Positions 24,372-32,909 of a stretch of 60,450 nt of DNA are shown here, piece after piece. The first letter of the stretch is position 1. Each line of letters opens with the position of its first letter. The position numbers and the translations under genes were made by a program. The notes below the pieces were generated by a model. It ran no database searches. It was not told the origin of the DNA and was given only the letters and a program-made list of their open reading frames with translations. This stretch comes from an uncultured Novosphingobium sp. (GTDB lineage Bacteria > Pseudomonadota > Alphaproteobacteria > Sphingomonadales > Sphingomonadaceae), in the NCBI GenBank assembly GCA_946886075.1, contig CAMPHR010000018.1, forward strand, positions 1 to 60,450, given 5' to 3'.

Positions 24372-26591
24372 ATGACAGTGAGCCAGTTGCAGCCAGAAGC
24401 CTTGGCAGTCGAACCGGCAAAGTCCCTGTCCCAGCAGCAGACCCAATTCTTCATCCCGGCCACCGCTTCCCTGCACGAGCGGCGGCCGCGGACGTTGAAG
24501 CATGGCGACAGTTTTGCTGTTTTCGACCATAGCGGCGATGCGATTGCAGGGCCGGGCAGCCCGGAAGGGCTATACCATCGCGACACCCGTCATCTGTCGC
24601 ACCTGTACCTGACCATCAACGGGCAGCGGCCGATCCTGCTGAGCTCGGCGTTGCGCGACGACAACGCCATCCTGACCTGCGACCTCACCAATCCCGACTT
24701 CGCGGGCGATGATGGCCGGGTGGCGGTGGAACATGACCTGATCCACTTCCGCCGCACCCGATTCCTTTGGGAGTCAGCGATCCATGAGCGGATCACGATC
24801 CGCAACTTCGATACCGACGCACGCACCGTGCGGATCGACATGGGCTTTGCCGCCGACTTTGCCGACCTGTTCGAGATTCGCGGCATGACGCGGTTGCGCA
24901 AAGGATCGATGAAGCCGCCGGCGATCGGCCCGGCAGACGTGCTGCTGGCCTATGAAGGTCGCGACGAAAAGACGCGCGAAACCCATATCAGCTTCGAACC
25001 ACAGCCCCAGGAACTGACCGAAAGCCACGCCGCCTTCGAAGTCGTCGTGCCTGCCGGAGAACGACGTACCTTGTACATGCGGATCGCCTGCGAACGGGTC
25101 GAACTGACATCCGAGCCTTTCTCGCGCCAGTTCCTCAAAGCCCTGCGTGAGTCCATGCAGTCGCTGAAGCAGGCACGCGCACGCGGGGCGACGGTGCGCT
25201 CATCCAACGCGCTCTTCGATGAAGTCACGCGCCGATCGGTGGCGGACATCACCATGCTGTCCACCGATACGGAATTTGGCCCCTACCCCTATGCGGGTAT
25301 CCCATGGTTCAGCACCGTATTCGGCCGCGATGCGATCATCACCGCGCTGGAAACACTCTGGCTCGACCCGGCGATCAGCCGCGGGGTGCTCGGCTATCTG
25401 GCAAAGCATCAGGCGACCAAGTTCGATCCAGCCGCCGACGCCGAACCTGGAAAGATCCTGCATGAGGTGCGCCATGGCGAGATGGCGGAGCTCGGCGAAG
25501 TTCCATTCCGCCATTATTATGGCAGCATCGATTCCACGCCCTTGTTCATCATGCTTGCGGGCGCTTATCTGGAGCGCACCGGGGACCTGTCCTTCGTCAC
25601 CGGCCTTCTGCCCCACCTGGAAGCGGCGCTGCTGTGGATCGACGAGCATGGCGACCGGGACAAAGATGGTTTTGTCGAATATGGCCGCCTGACGGACCAG
25701 GGCCTCACCAATCAGGGCTGGAAGGACAGCCATGACTCCGTCTTTCATGAAGACGGCTCCATCGCGCGTGGCCCGATCGCTCTGGCCGAGGTGCAGGCCT
25801 ATGTCTACGGCGCCTGGAAAGCTGCCGAAGCCATCTATGCCGCTCTTGGCGATACGGCACGCGGGCTGGATTATGGGTCAAGGGCAGACCGCCTGCGCGA
25901 CCATTTCGATGAAGCCTTTTTCGACCCGCAGCTTGGCACCTATGTTTTGGCGCTCGACGGGGAAAAGCGGCCATGCCGTGTGCGTTCATCCAACGCCGGG
26001 CATGTCCTTTTCACCGGCCTTGCGAAGGAAGAGCGCGTAGAATCCGTCGTCCGAACTTTGATGGCCCCGGCCTCCTTCTCCGGATGGGGGGTGCGCACCA
26101 TCGCCTCTACCGAAGCGCGCTACAATCCGATGAGCTACCATAATGGCTCGATCTGGCCGCACGACAACGCCCTCATCGCAGCGGGCTTCTCGCGCTACGG
26201 CTACAAGCGGGAGGCGGCGCAAATCTTCGAAGGACTATTCGCGGCGGCCACCTATGTCGATCTTATGCGCCTGCCCGAGCTGTTCTGCGGATTTCCCCGC
26301 CGCCGTGCGCAAGGACCGACCTTCTACCCCGTCGCATGCAGCCCGCAGGCGTGGTCCGCGGCCGCCCCCCTCTCCCTCATCCAGTCGAGCCTCGGCATCG
26401 GCTTCGATGTGGCAGGGCCGGAAATCTCCCTGCGCGAACCCGCCCTGCCACGCTTCCTGGATGAGCTGAGGCTGTACGGTTTGCGCGTCGGCAATGCGTC
26501 GGTCGACATCGCCTTCGACCGGATGGATGACAAGGTGGTGGTAAAGCCGCTCGACCGAACGGGCCCTGCGCGGGTGGTGACGATCTCCTGA
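24372..26591 (+). CDS. Amylo-alpha-1,6-glucosidase / glycogen debranching-type protein
   Basis: A 739-residue protein. The N-terminal part (LKHGDSFAVFDHSGDAIAGPGSPEGLYHRDTRHLSHLYLTING) is the GDE_N_bis domain. The C-terminal half is an alpha/alpha-barrel with PYPYAGIPWFSTVFGRDAIITALETLWLDP and YHNGSIWPHDNALIAAGFSRYG, which match the glucoamylase-like domain of debranching enzymes and include candidate catalytic acids. No signal peptide is seen, so it is cytoplasmic. The ATG at 24372 has AAGGAG 7 bases upstream, an excellent site. The reaction would release glucose from alpha-1,6 branches, but bacterial members with this N-domain are little studied. It lies 10 bases after the GT4 gene in the same operon. 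Confidence 0.87.
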   Translation: MTVSQLQPEALAVEPAKSLSQQQTQFFIPATASLHERRPRTLKHGDSFAVFDHSGDAIAGPGSPEGLYHRDTRHLSHLYLTINGQRPILLSSALRDDNAILTCDLTNPDFAGDDGRVAVEHDLIHFRRTRFLWESAIHERITIRNFDTDARTVRIDMGFAADFADLFEIRGMTRLRKGSMKPPAIGPADVLLAYEGRDEKTRETHISFEPQPQELTESHAAFEVVVPAGERRTLYMRIACERVELTSEPFSRQFLKALRESMQSLKQARARGATVRSSNALFDEVTRRSVADITMLSTDTEFGPYPYAGIPWFSTVFGRDAIITALETLWLDPAISRGVLGYLAKHQATKFDPAADAEPGKILHEVRHGEMAELGEVPFRHYYGSIDSTPLFIMLAGAYLERTGDLSFVTGLLPHLEAALLWIDEHGDRDKDGFVEYGRLTDQGLTNQGWKDSHDSVFHEDGSIARGPIALAEVQAYVYGAWKAAEAIYAALGDTARGLDYGSRADRLRDHFDEAFFDPQLGTYVLALDGEKRPCRVRSSNAGHVLFTGLAKEERVESVVRTLMAPASFSGWGVRTIASTEARYNPMSYHNGSIWPHDNALIAAGFSRYGYKREAAQIFEGLFAAATYVDLMRLPELFCGFPRRRAQGPTFYPVACSPQAWSAAAPLSLIQSSLGIGFDVAGPEISLREPALPRFLDELRLYGLRVGNASVDIAFDRMDDKVVVKPLDRTGPARVVTIS

Positions 26592-26619
26592 TCGTCCCGG
26601 CAACGGCATGGGAATGGAG

Positions 26620-26696
26620 TGGTGCGCCCAACAGGATTCGAACCTGTGGCCTTCGGATTAGGAATCCGACGCTCTATCCTGCTGAGCTATGGGCGC
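26620..26696 (-). tRNA. tRNA-Arg (anticodon CCT)
   Basis: On the minus strand the cloverleaf is complete. The acceptor arms GCGCCCA and TGGGCGC pair fully, the D-arm is GCTC...GAGC, and the anticodon arm is TCGGA-TTCCTAA-TCCGA with anticodon CCT, reading AGG. The T-arm is ACAGG-TTCGAAT-CCTGT, and the encoded CCA is at 26620-26622. It sits between the debranching enzyme and the DUF1178 gene; no integrase or duplicated 3' end is seen beside it. Confidence 0.97.
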
Positions 26697-26730
26697 CCGC
26701 GACAGGCTCTATGCTGCCGATGCTGCGCGG

Positions 26731-27207
26731 TCAATTCTTCGCTTCGGGCGGGACGACAGGAAAGAGCAGCGGCGCGACCTCCACGCCTTCAGACACTAGC
26801 GCGCGGGCCTCGTCAGGCGCCACTTCGCCGTGGATGCTCGACCGCTCCTTTTCGCCATAATGCATGGCGCGGGCATGTTCGGCAAAGCCTCTGCCGACCC
26901 AGGTCGAATCCTCCAGCACCTTGGCCTGAGCCTGTGCCAGCGCCTGCACCATCTCGCGCATACGGGCCTCGTCACCTGCCATTGCGACCGGGGCGGTTGG
27001 GGCGTTCGCAGGAACCACTTCCGATTTCCTGCTATTCCCCTTTGCAGCCACGGCGGGTGCCATCAATGCCTTGGACACCTCCGGGTCGCCGCACATCGGG
27101 CAAGCCAGCAATCCACGCGCCAACTGATCCTCATAATCCGCGCTTGATCCGAACCAGGCTTCGAACACATGGCCATGAGCAGAGCATTTAAGGTCGAAAA
27201 CAATCAC
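26731..27207 (-). CDS. DUF1178 family protein
   Basis: A 158-residue cytoplasmic protein of unknown function. It begins MIVFDLKCSAHGHVFEAWFGSSADYEDQLARGLLACPMCGDPEVSKALMAPAV, which is the DUF1178 signature with cysteines C8, C39 and C42 arranged like a zinc ribbon. The rest is helical and charged, with VQALAQAQAKVLEDSTWVGRGFAEHARAMHYGE. The GTG at 27207 is the start: it gives the family N-terminus and overlaps the stop of the nitrilase-like gene by four bases (GTGA). Genes of this family usually stand next to the nitrilase-like amidase and grxC, as here, so a role linked to thiol or amide repair is conceivable but unproven. Confidence 0.82.
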   Translation of the reverse strand: MIVFDLKCSAHGHVFEAWFGSSADYEDQLARGLLACPMCGDPEVSKALMAPAVAAKGNSRKSEVVPANAPTAPVAMAGDEARMREMVQALAQAQAKVLEDSTWVGRGFAEHARAMHYGEKERSSIHGEVAPDEARALVSEGVEVAPLLFPVVPPEAKN

Positions 27208-28034
27208 GAAAGTGTCACGTCCACTGGAATATTCCGCCGGTTGGCGATCGCAGGCACCCGCCCGCGCACATCCTCTACGCGCGACAGGTCGATGTCGGCA
27301 AGAGCCAGTCCCGCCTGCTCTCCCATGTCCAACAGGACTTCGCCCCATGGATCGATGACCAAGCTGTGCCCATAGGTCTCGCGCCCGTCTTCATGGCGGC
27401 CGGTCTGCGCCGGGGCGATTACGAAGCACCCAGCCTCGATCGCGCGCGCGCGGAGCAGGACGTGCCAATGCGCCTCACCGGTCGGCACGGTGAAGGCGGC
27501 AGGCACGAGCAACATCGTCGCGCCCGCATTGGTAAGGGCACGATACAGGTCGGGGAAACGCAGGTCGTAACAGACCGACAGGCCTATCCGGCCCCATGGC
27601 GTCTCAACCGCCACGACCTTTTCGCCCGGCCGGTAAACCGCAGACTCGCGCCAGCTCTCACCAGTCGCGAGATCAACGTCGAACAGGTGGATCTTGTCAT
27701 AACGGGCGCGGATCTCACCCTTGCCATCAATCACGAAGCTGCGATTGACCCAGCGGCCATCGCCACCTTCTTCCTTGAGCGGCAAGGAACCAAGATGCAC
27801 CCATAGTCCATGCCGCGCCGCCGCCTCGCGCGCCGCAGCCAGCACGGGATCATCCGCCTCGCTGCGCAATGTTTCTGCGGCCCGCTGACGGTTGCGGTCG
27901 AGATATCCCGCCATCTCCGGCGTGAGCAGCATGTCCGCACCTTGTTCGGCCGCTTGCTGCACGGCCATGACCATCGTCGCCGCATTCGCTACGGGATCGA
28001 TCCCGCTGGTCATCTGCAGGATTGCGGCGCGCAT
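27204..28034 (-). CDS. Carbon-nitrogen hydrolase (Nit-type amidase)
   Basis: A 276-residue member of the nitrilase superfamily. The catalytic triad is visible: E40 (LLTPEMAG), K114 (YDKIHLFDVD) and C155 (GLSVCYDLRFPDLYRAL). The overall sequence resembles Nit1/Nit2-type omega-amidases. Nit1 relatives hydrolyse deaminated glutathione, a damaged by-product of transaminases, which would fit the neighbouring glutaredoxin gene; this assignment is inferred from similarity and context. It starts 5 bases after grxC ends, and its stop overlaps the DUF1178 start, so grxC, this gene and the DUF1178 gene form one operon. Confidence 0.88.
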   Translation of the reverse strand: MRAAILQMTSGIDPVANAATMVMAVQQAAEQGADMLLTPEMAGYLDRNRQRAAETLRSEADDPVLAAAREAAARHGLWVHLGSLPLKEEGGDGRWVNRSFVIDGKGEIRARYDKIHLFDVDLATGESWRESAVYRPGEKVVAVETPWGRIGLSVCYDLRFPDLYRALTNAGATMLLVPAAFTVPTGEAHWHVLLRARAIEAGCFVIAPAQTGRHEDGRETYGHSLVIDPWGEVLLDMGEQAGLALADIDLSRVEDVRGRVPAIANRRNIPVDVTLS

Positions 28035-28039
28035 GATGC

Positions 28040-28297
28040 TTATAGTCCCAGCAGCGGGTCGAGCTTACCCTGACGATCCAGCGCCGCCATGTCGTCGCTG
28101 CCGCCGATATGCCTGCCGTCGATGAAGATCTGCGGCACGGTGCTCCCGCCATTGGCGCGGTCCAGCATTTCGCTGCGCTTCGGGCCGCCCATGGTGATGT
28201 CATATTCGTCAAAGGCGATGCCCTTGCCTTCCAGCAGCGCCTTTGCCCGCGCGCAATAACCGCACCATGCCTTTGTGTAGATTTCGACCTTCGCCAT
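28040..28297 (-). CDS. grxC: Glutaredoxin 3
   Basis: An 85-residue thioredoxin-fold protein with the active-site dithiol C12-G-Y-C15 (TKAWCGYCARAKALL). The cis-proline loop STVPQIFIDGRHIGGSDDM binds glutathione. It reduces protein disulfides and glutathione-mixed disulfides using GSH. Length is normal for bacterial Grx3. It is the first gene of the grxC/amidase/DUF1178 operon and lies 44 bases downstream of comF. Confidence 0.94.
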   Translation of the reverse strand: MAKVEIYTKAWCGYCARAKALLEGKGIAFDEYDITMGGPKRSEMLDRANGGSTVPQIFIDGRHIGGSDDMAALDRQGKLDPLLGL

Positions 28298-28341
28298 TTA
28301 ATACTCCTTGCGCGCTGAAATTGTGGCTGGGCGCGCCTTTG

Positions 28342-29091
28342 TCAATCAGAGCCTTCCGCACCTTCCGGCAAGGCCCGCGCCCAACACAACAGGTGAACGC
28401 TGGACGCGCCGCCCCGTTTCAACACGCGCGCGCAAGCGGCGGCCGTCGCGCCGCTGGTATGCACATCATCTATCAGCAGCACCGCCCTGCCCTTCACCCC
28501 ATGCCCGTTCGCCAGCGCAAAGGCGCCCGCGACCGCTTTCGCCCGCTGCCGCGCCTGCATGCTCCGCAGCGGCTGGGTAGCCCGGACGCGAAGCAGCGCA
28601 TGCTTGTCGACCTTGAACCCGCAAGCCTTGCCAAGATGATCCGCGATCAACGCCGACTGGTTGAAGCCCCGCCACCACAAGCGCCAGCGATGCAGCGGCA
28701 CCGGAACGATTAAGGGCGGCGCGTCGAGGGCAGGCAAGCGCCGCGCCATATGCCGCGCGACCAGCCGGGCGAGACCGACGCGCCGCCCATATTTGAGCTT
28801 CAGCGCAACCTTCCGCGCAATGTCGCCATAGGCCAGCACAGCCCGCGCGCTGTCGAAAGGCGGCGGCTCGGCCAGGCACGCGCCGCATGCTGCCTCCCCA
28901 CCCCTTTCATGCTCAAACGGGACGCCGCATCGCGCGCAACATGGCTCTCCGAGAAAGCGCATTCCGCTCCAGCATGTCAGGCAGAAGGCGTCGTCTGCCT
29001 CGACAATGACGCCGCACCCAGGACAACGCGGCGGCAGCGCATAATCGAGCGCCGGGCGGACGGCGCCCTTGAGAATGGAGGCGAGGTGCAT
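28342..29091 (-). CDS. comF: ComF family protein (double zinc finger and phosphoribosyltransferase fold)
   Basis: A 249-residue protein. The N-terminus carries two cysteine pairs of a zinc-ribbon type (PRCPGCGVIV...CLTCW and CCARCGVPF...CGACLAEPP, about residues 22-77). The C-terminal phosphoribosyltransferase domain carries VLLIDDVHTSGATAAACARVL, the PRPP-binding loop. ComF/GntX proteins act in DNA uptake and single-strand DNA processing during transformation, probably as partners of PriA or RecA-loading factors. The catalytic role is unknown. The ATG at 29091 has GGGAG at good spacing; an in-frame longer version to 29127 lacks one. It is divergent from the methyltransferase gene, with 44 bases between starts. 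Confidence 0.9.
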   Translation of the reverse strand: MHLASILKGAVRPALDYALPPRCPGCGVIVEADDAFCLTCWSGMRFLGEPCCARCGVPFEHERGGEAACGACLAEPPPFDSARAVLAYGDIARKVALKLKYGRRVGLARLVARHMARRLPALDAPPLIVPVPLHRWRLWWRGFNQSALIADHLGKACGFKVDKHALLRVRATQPLRSMQARQRAKAVAGAFALANGHGVKGRAVLLIDDVHTSGATAAACARVLKRGGASSVHLLCWARALPEGAEGSD

Positions 29092-29135
29092 GATCTCCCT
29101 TGTTCCCGCTCCGGCACCGATGCACAAGGCCCGCC

Positions 29136-29984
29136 ATGACCCAGCCCGACATCTTCGACCGCAGATTGCGCGCCAGGCGGCGGGACCGGATGATGCCGCG
29201 CTTTGCCGAGCATGACTTTCTCTATCGCGCGATGCTGGACGAATTGCTCGACCGGCTGGCCGATGTGCAGCGTGACTTGCCCGAGGTCCTCGTCATCGGC
29301 TGCCCGGACGACAGCGCCCGCGCCGCGCTGAAGGCAATGGGAAAGAAGGTGACGTGCGCCGATCCTAGCTTTGCCGCAGCCCGCGCCCAAGGCGGCGTGC
29401 AGGCGGAAGAGGACGCGCTTCCGTTCGCCGACGACAGTTTCGACCTCATTATCGCGTGCGGCACGCTCGACAGCGTCAACGACTTGCCCGGTGCGCTCAT
29501 CCTCATGCGGCGTATATTGCGCCCGGACGGGCTGCTGCTCGCCGCTTTTACCGGCGCGGGCAGTCTGCCTCGCCTCCGCGCCGCGCTGATGACCGGGGAA
29601 GGCGATCGCCCCGCCCAGCATATCCATCCACAGGTAGACGTGCGCGCGGCAGGCGATCTGCTCAGCCGCGCGGGTTTCGCCATGCCGGTCGCGGACAGTG
29701 AGACGCTGACCGTTCGCTATGGCGACATCCTGCGCCTGATGCACGACCTGCGCGGCATGGGCGCGGGCAATGTGCTGGCGTCCCATCCGCCTGCCCTGCG
29801 CCGTGAGACGTTGATCGGCGCGAGCCAGCACTTCGCCGCCGCCGCAGACGCTGACGGCCGCACGGCGGAGGACATGGCGATCCTGTATCTCAGCGGTTGG
29901 AAGCCCGACGCGAGCCAGGCCAAACCAGCCCGGCGGGGTAGTGCGACGGTATCGCTGGCCGATGCGCTGAAGCGGAAGGGATAG
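29136..29984 (+). CDS. SAM-dependent methyltransferase-fold protein (NDUFAF5/BioC-like)
   Basis: A 282-residue cytoplasmic protein. It begins DIFDRRLRARRRDRMMPRFAEHDFLYRAMLDELLDRL, a pattern seen in the NDUFAF5-like group. The SAM-binding glycine loop is altered to VLVIGCPDDSARAALKAMG. Motif II/III is EDALPFADDSFDLIIACGTLDSVNDLPGALILMRRILRPDGLLLAAF. Human NDUFAF5 hydroxylates an arginine of a complex I subunit, and the bacterial function is not settled, so neither methylation nor hydroxylation can be claimed here. The degenerate glycine motif is the odd point. It ends 15 bases before a palindromic repeat. Confidence 0.82.
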   Translation: MTQPDIFDRRLRARRRDRMMPRFAEHDFLYRAMLDELLDRLADVQRDLPEVLVIGCPDDSARAALKAMGKKVTCADPSFAAARAQGGVQAEEDALPFADDSFDLIIACGTLDSVNDLPGALILMRRILRPDGLLLAAFTGAGSLPRLRAALMTGEGDRPAQHIHPQVDVRAAGDLLSRAGFAMPVADSETLTVRYGDILRLMHDLRGMGAGNVLASHPPALRRETLIGASQHFAAAADADGRTAEDMAILYLSGWKPDASQAKPARRGSATVSLADALKRKG

Positions 29985-29999
29985 CCTCTCCCTTATTCC

Positions 30000-30074
30000 C
30001 GTTCGCCCTGAGCCTGTCGGAGGGCTTTACTTCCTTTTAGAAAGAAAAGGGCTTCGACAAGCTCAGCCCGAACG
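30000..30074. repeat. Dispersed palindromic repeat, family A (paired, inverted)
   Basis: The unit CGTTCGCCCTGAGCCTGTCG begins at 30000, and its inverted partner, ending CTCAGCCCGAACG, stops at 30074; a short AT-rich spacer separates them. The pair folds into one long hairpin between two convergent genes. The same element occurs at 39353-39433 and as a single unit at 380-417. Confidence 0.85.
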
Positions 30075-30088
30075 GAGGAGAGGGTGTT

Positions 30089-31057
30089 CTAAGCCGCCAA
30101 CCGCAGGAACGGCACCGGCTCCGTCGACCGCAGCACGATAGGCTTGCCCTCCGAAGCCTCGAACAGCTCGCCATCCAGGATGACACTGCTGCGATCGCCC
30201 TCGATCCGGATGACGTCGCCCTGCTCCAAATGCACGCCCTGCACCTGCGACTTGCCGACGCGCCGGGTGATGCTCGCCCAGGCCAATCGCAAGAGCGCGG
30301 CCAGGCTCTGGTCCACCGCCATCAGCTTCATGTTACCACGACGGCTGTCCCCAGCCTGCACGCCCAGCAACAGCCGGTCGAGCGTGGTGACAATCAGCAC
30401 CGCAAAGCGCCCCGCCAGCTGCCCCTCCCGGATCAGCGAGATCCGCACCGGATGGCTGGATTGCGGCAGGAATCGCGCCCGAATGCCGAAGATCAACGAC
30501 ACCAGCACCGCTATCACCGTCAGGAAATGGCTGATGCCGTTGGACAGTCCCAGCGGATAAATCTGGTTGCGGCAGTAGAGCATATAATCGGCCAGCCCCG
30601 CACCGCCCAGGAACATGCCCAGAACCGGCCGCGACTCCGCTTGCCCATCGGACAGGGCGATCAACTCGCGCGCAACGACATGGTCGTCCACGCCCGCCTT
30701 GGCGATCTGCACGATCCGCTCCAGCGCCTTGATCGGGTCACCATGGATGCCAAGGTCAAGCGCGATCAAGTTGGTCTTGCCATTGGGCAGCACCGCGATC
30801 GGCGGCACGCGTCCCGTAAAATGCTCGCCCTGATATAGCTCCGTCAGCGCGGCCTGTACCGTGCCATCGCCGCCATTGATGACGATGACCACCGGATCGA
30901 CGCGCGCGATCGTCTGCAACGCGCGGCCGATCTGGTCGACATGCTCGACCTCATAATGGAAGATGTCCGGGTTGTTGGCGCAATAGCTGCGCACGCGCGG
31001 CAGTGTCTGCCGGTTGCCCGTCGACTTGGGATTGGACAGGAGCGCGACCCGGACCAT
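30089..31057 (-). CDS. Diacylglycerol/lipid kinase family protein
   Basis: A 322-residue protein of the DAGK catalytic-domain family. The nucleotide-binding motif VIVINGGDGTVQAALTEL (about residues 56-73) and AVLPNGKTNLIALDLG are diagnostic. A short hydrophobic stretch (FLTVIAVLVSLIFGI, about residues 180-194) could make it membrane-associated. The C-terminal beta domain ends with VIRIEGDRSSVILDGELFE. Family members phosphorylate diacylglycerol, sphingosine or other lipids; in a sphingolipid-making bacterium a sphingoid substrate is conceivable, but nothing here proves it. The DUF2141 gene ends 6 bases upstream, so the two may be co-transcribed. A second protein of this family is at 36630-37520. 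Confidence 0.87.
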   Translation of the reverse strand: MVRVALLSNPKSTGNRQTLPRVRSYCANNPDIFHYEVEHVDQIGRALQTIARVDPVVIVINGGDGTVQAALTELYQGEHFTGRVPPIAVLPNGKTNLIALDLGIHGDPIKALERIVQIAKAGVDDHVVARELIALSDGQAESRPVLGMFLGGAGLADYMLYCRNQIYPLGLSNGISHFLTVIAVLVSLIFGIRARFLPQSSHPVRISLIREGQLAGRFAVLIVTTLDRLLLGVQAGDSRRGNMKLMAVDQSLAALLRLAWASITRRVGKSQVQGVHLEQGDVIRIEGDRSSVILDGELFEASEGKPIVLRSTEPVPFLRLAA

Positions 31058-31063
31058 TGGAAC

Positions 31064-31558
31064 TCACATATATTGAAGTTTAATGGTGATCCGCGTCACA
31101 CCCGGACCGACCTTGACCGCGGCCTTTTCGACCGAAGGCTTGCCCAGGTTGAAAATGCTGATGGAAGGATTGTTGGAAAAACCGCCGCCATCACGCGAAA
31201 TGCTGGTCTTGCCGTCACCGTCGCGGTCATGACGCACCGCGATCGCATATCGGCCGGGCTCCGGCACCGGCATGCAGAAGCGCATCCCGCCATTGCTCGG
31301 GCGCACGACCGTGTCGATCCGGTTGAGCCAGGTGCCCTTGGCCAACCAGGCATTTTTGGTGGCAGGATAGGTTTGCACGCGAACCTTGCCCGTCGCCGCC
31401 GCGAAACCCCGGACATCGACCAGCAGCGCCGGACCCTTGGCAGATTCGCTACAACGATCCAGGTTGTTTGCAATCACCTCGCTGTGAGCCAGCGCCGGAA
31501 CAGCCGCAAATATGGCCGCCACCGGCAGAAGACCCATCGCAACTTTGAACATGACCAT
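31064..31558 (-). CDS. DUF2141 domain-containing secreted protein
   Basis: A 164-residue protein with a Sec signal peptide (VAMGLLPVAAIFAAVPALA, cleavage near residue 25). The mature part holds a small beta-sandwich of the DUF2141 family: ALLVDVRGFAAATGKVRVQTYPATKNAWLAKGTWL, then GRYAIAVRHDRDGDGKTSI with a calcium-like Asp-rich loop, and GPGVTRITIKLQYM at the end. The function is unknown; family members are periplasmic. Starts at 31558 and 31552 are both possible behind GGAG. It lies 6 bases before the lipid kinase and is divergent from lptF. Confidence 0.8.
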   Translation of the reverse strand: MVMFKVAMGLLPVAAIFAAVPALAHSEVIANNLDRCSESAKGPALLVDVRGFAAATGKVRVQTYPATKNAWLAKGTWLNRIDTVVRPSNGGMRFCMPVPEPGRYAIAVRHDRDGDGKTSISRDGGGFSNNPSISIFNLGKPSVEKAAVKVGPGVTRITIKLQYM

Positions 31559-31694
31559 CCAACTCCGTGAAGCTATAGCCGCCCGATGAAACCGGACGGC
31601 GAGCCCCTGTTCGCCCCCGCGAACTTCATTTCCGTGACTCTGCTATGGGCGGGGTTTGCGGCCAAATCATGGTGATGGGACGACCACATAGAGA

Positions 31695-32906
31695 ATGCTG
31701 ACCGCCACTGACCGATATCTGGCCCGCCTGATTGCCTTGCCGATGCTCGGCACGCTGATAATCTCCGCGATGCTGCTCGTGCTCGACAAGATGCTCAGCC
31801 TGTTCGACTTCGTGGCGGCGGAGGGGGGACCGGTCAGCGTCGTGTGGCGCATGCTCGCCAATATGATGCCGGAATATCTCTCGCTCGGCATCCCGATCGG
31901 CCTGATGCTCGGCATATTGCTGGCGTTCCGCAAGCTTGCCCTGTCGTCGGAACTGGACGTGATGCGCGCGGTCGGCCTGTCCTACGGCCGCCTGCTGCGC
32001 GTGCCCTATATGTATGCGATCGCGCTCGCGTTGCTCAACTTCGGCATCGTCGGCTTCGTCCAGCCCCTGTCCCGCCACGCCTATGAAGCGCTCCGCTTCG
32101 AGCTGCGCTCAGGTGCGCTAGGCGCATCGATCAAGGTCGGCGAGTTCACCAGCCTTGGCAAGCGCATGACCCTGCGCATCGAACGCAGCCTGGACGAAGG
32201 CCGCAATCTTCAGGGCATCTTCGTGCGCGCCGCTGGCAAGGACGGCCAGACCGTCGCCGTTACCGCCGCGCAGGGCAGCTTCCTGGCGACGGACGATCCG
32301 GACACCATCATCTTCCGCCTGCGCGACGGCGTATTGGTCAATGATGCGCCCAAATATAAGTCGCCGCGCATCCTGTCCTTCTCCAGCCATGACCTGCCCA
32401 TCGACCTGCCGCAGATTGAACGTTTCCGTGGGCGTAGCGTGGACCGGGAAAAGACCATCCCTGAATTGGCCGTGATGGGCCATGACCCCGCGACACCGGA
32501 AAAGCTGCGCAACGAAATCCGCGCCAATTTCCACTTCCGCCTCGTGGAGGTGGCGATGATGCTGCTCTTGCCGCTTGCCGCGCTTGCCTTCGCGATCCCG
32601 CCCAAGCGTTCGACCTCGGCGCTCGGCGTCTTCCTCTCGATCGTCTTCATCGTGACCTATCACAAGCTCAACGAATATGGCCAAGGCGTCGGCGCATTGG
32701 GCAAGATCGACCCGATCATCGCGCTGTGGACGCCCTTCCTGTTCACCGCCGCGCTGATCCTGTGGATGTATCATGTCGTGGCGCACCGTCCCGGCGGCCA
32801 GCCGATCGGCGCGCTGGAATATGCCTTTGCCAAGCTCGGCAAGCAGGTCGCAAAGCTGCTTCGCTTCGGGCGAAAGCGGACGACCGCCGCGCAGGGAGCA
32901 GCCTGA
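31695..32906 (+). CDS. lptF: LPS export ABC transporter permease LptF
   Basis: A 403-residue YjgP/YjgQ-family permease. Three membrane helices at the N-terminus (YLARLIALPMLGTLIISAMLLVLDKMLSLFDF, then PEYLSLGIPIGLMLGILLAFRKLALSSELDVMRAVGLS) are followed by a periplasmic beta-jellyroll (about residues 120-280) and three more helices (VAMMLLLPLAALAFAIPPKR onward). With LptG and the ATPase LptB it extracts lipopolysaccharide or the equivalent sphingoglycolipid from the inner membrane and passes it to the LptC/A/D bridge. LptG starts 3 bases after its stop. LptB and LptC are not in the window. Confidence 0.9.
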   Translation: MLTATDRYLARLIALPMLGTLIISAMLLVLDKMLSLFDFVAAEGGPVSVVWRMLANMMPEYLSLGIPIGLMLGILLAFRKLALSSELDVMRAVGLSYGRLLRVPYMYAIALALLNFGIVGFVQPLSRHAYEALRFELRSGALGASIKVGEFTSLGKRMTLRIERSLDEGRNLQGIFVRAAGKDGQTVAVTAAQGSFLATDDPDTIIFRLRDGVLVNDAPKYKSPRILSFSSHDLPIDLPQIERFRGRSVDREKTIPELAVMGHDPATPEKLRNEIRANFHFRLVEVAMMLLLPLAALAFAIPPKRSTSALGVFLSIVFIVTYHKLNEYGQGVGALGKIDPIIALWTPFLFTAALILWMYHVVAHRPGGQPIGALEYAFAKLGKQVAKLLRFGRKRTTAAQGAA

Positions 32907-32909
32907 CCC

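Noticed and set aside
26620..26696. tRNA-Arg as an integration site for a mobile island
   Set aside because: No integrase and no repeated tRNA 3' end is seen nearby, and the flanking genes look like core chromosome.
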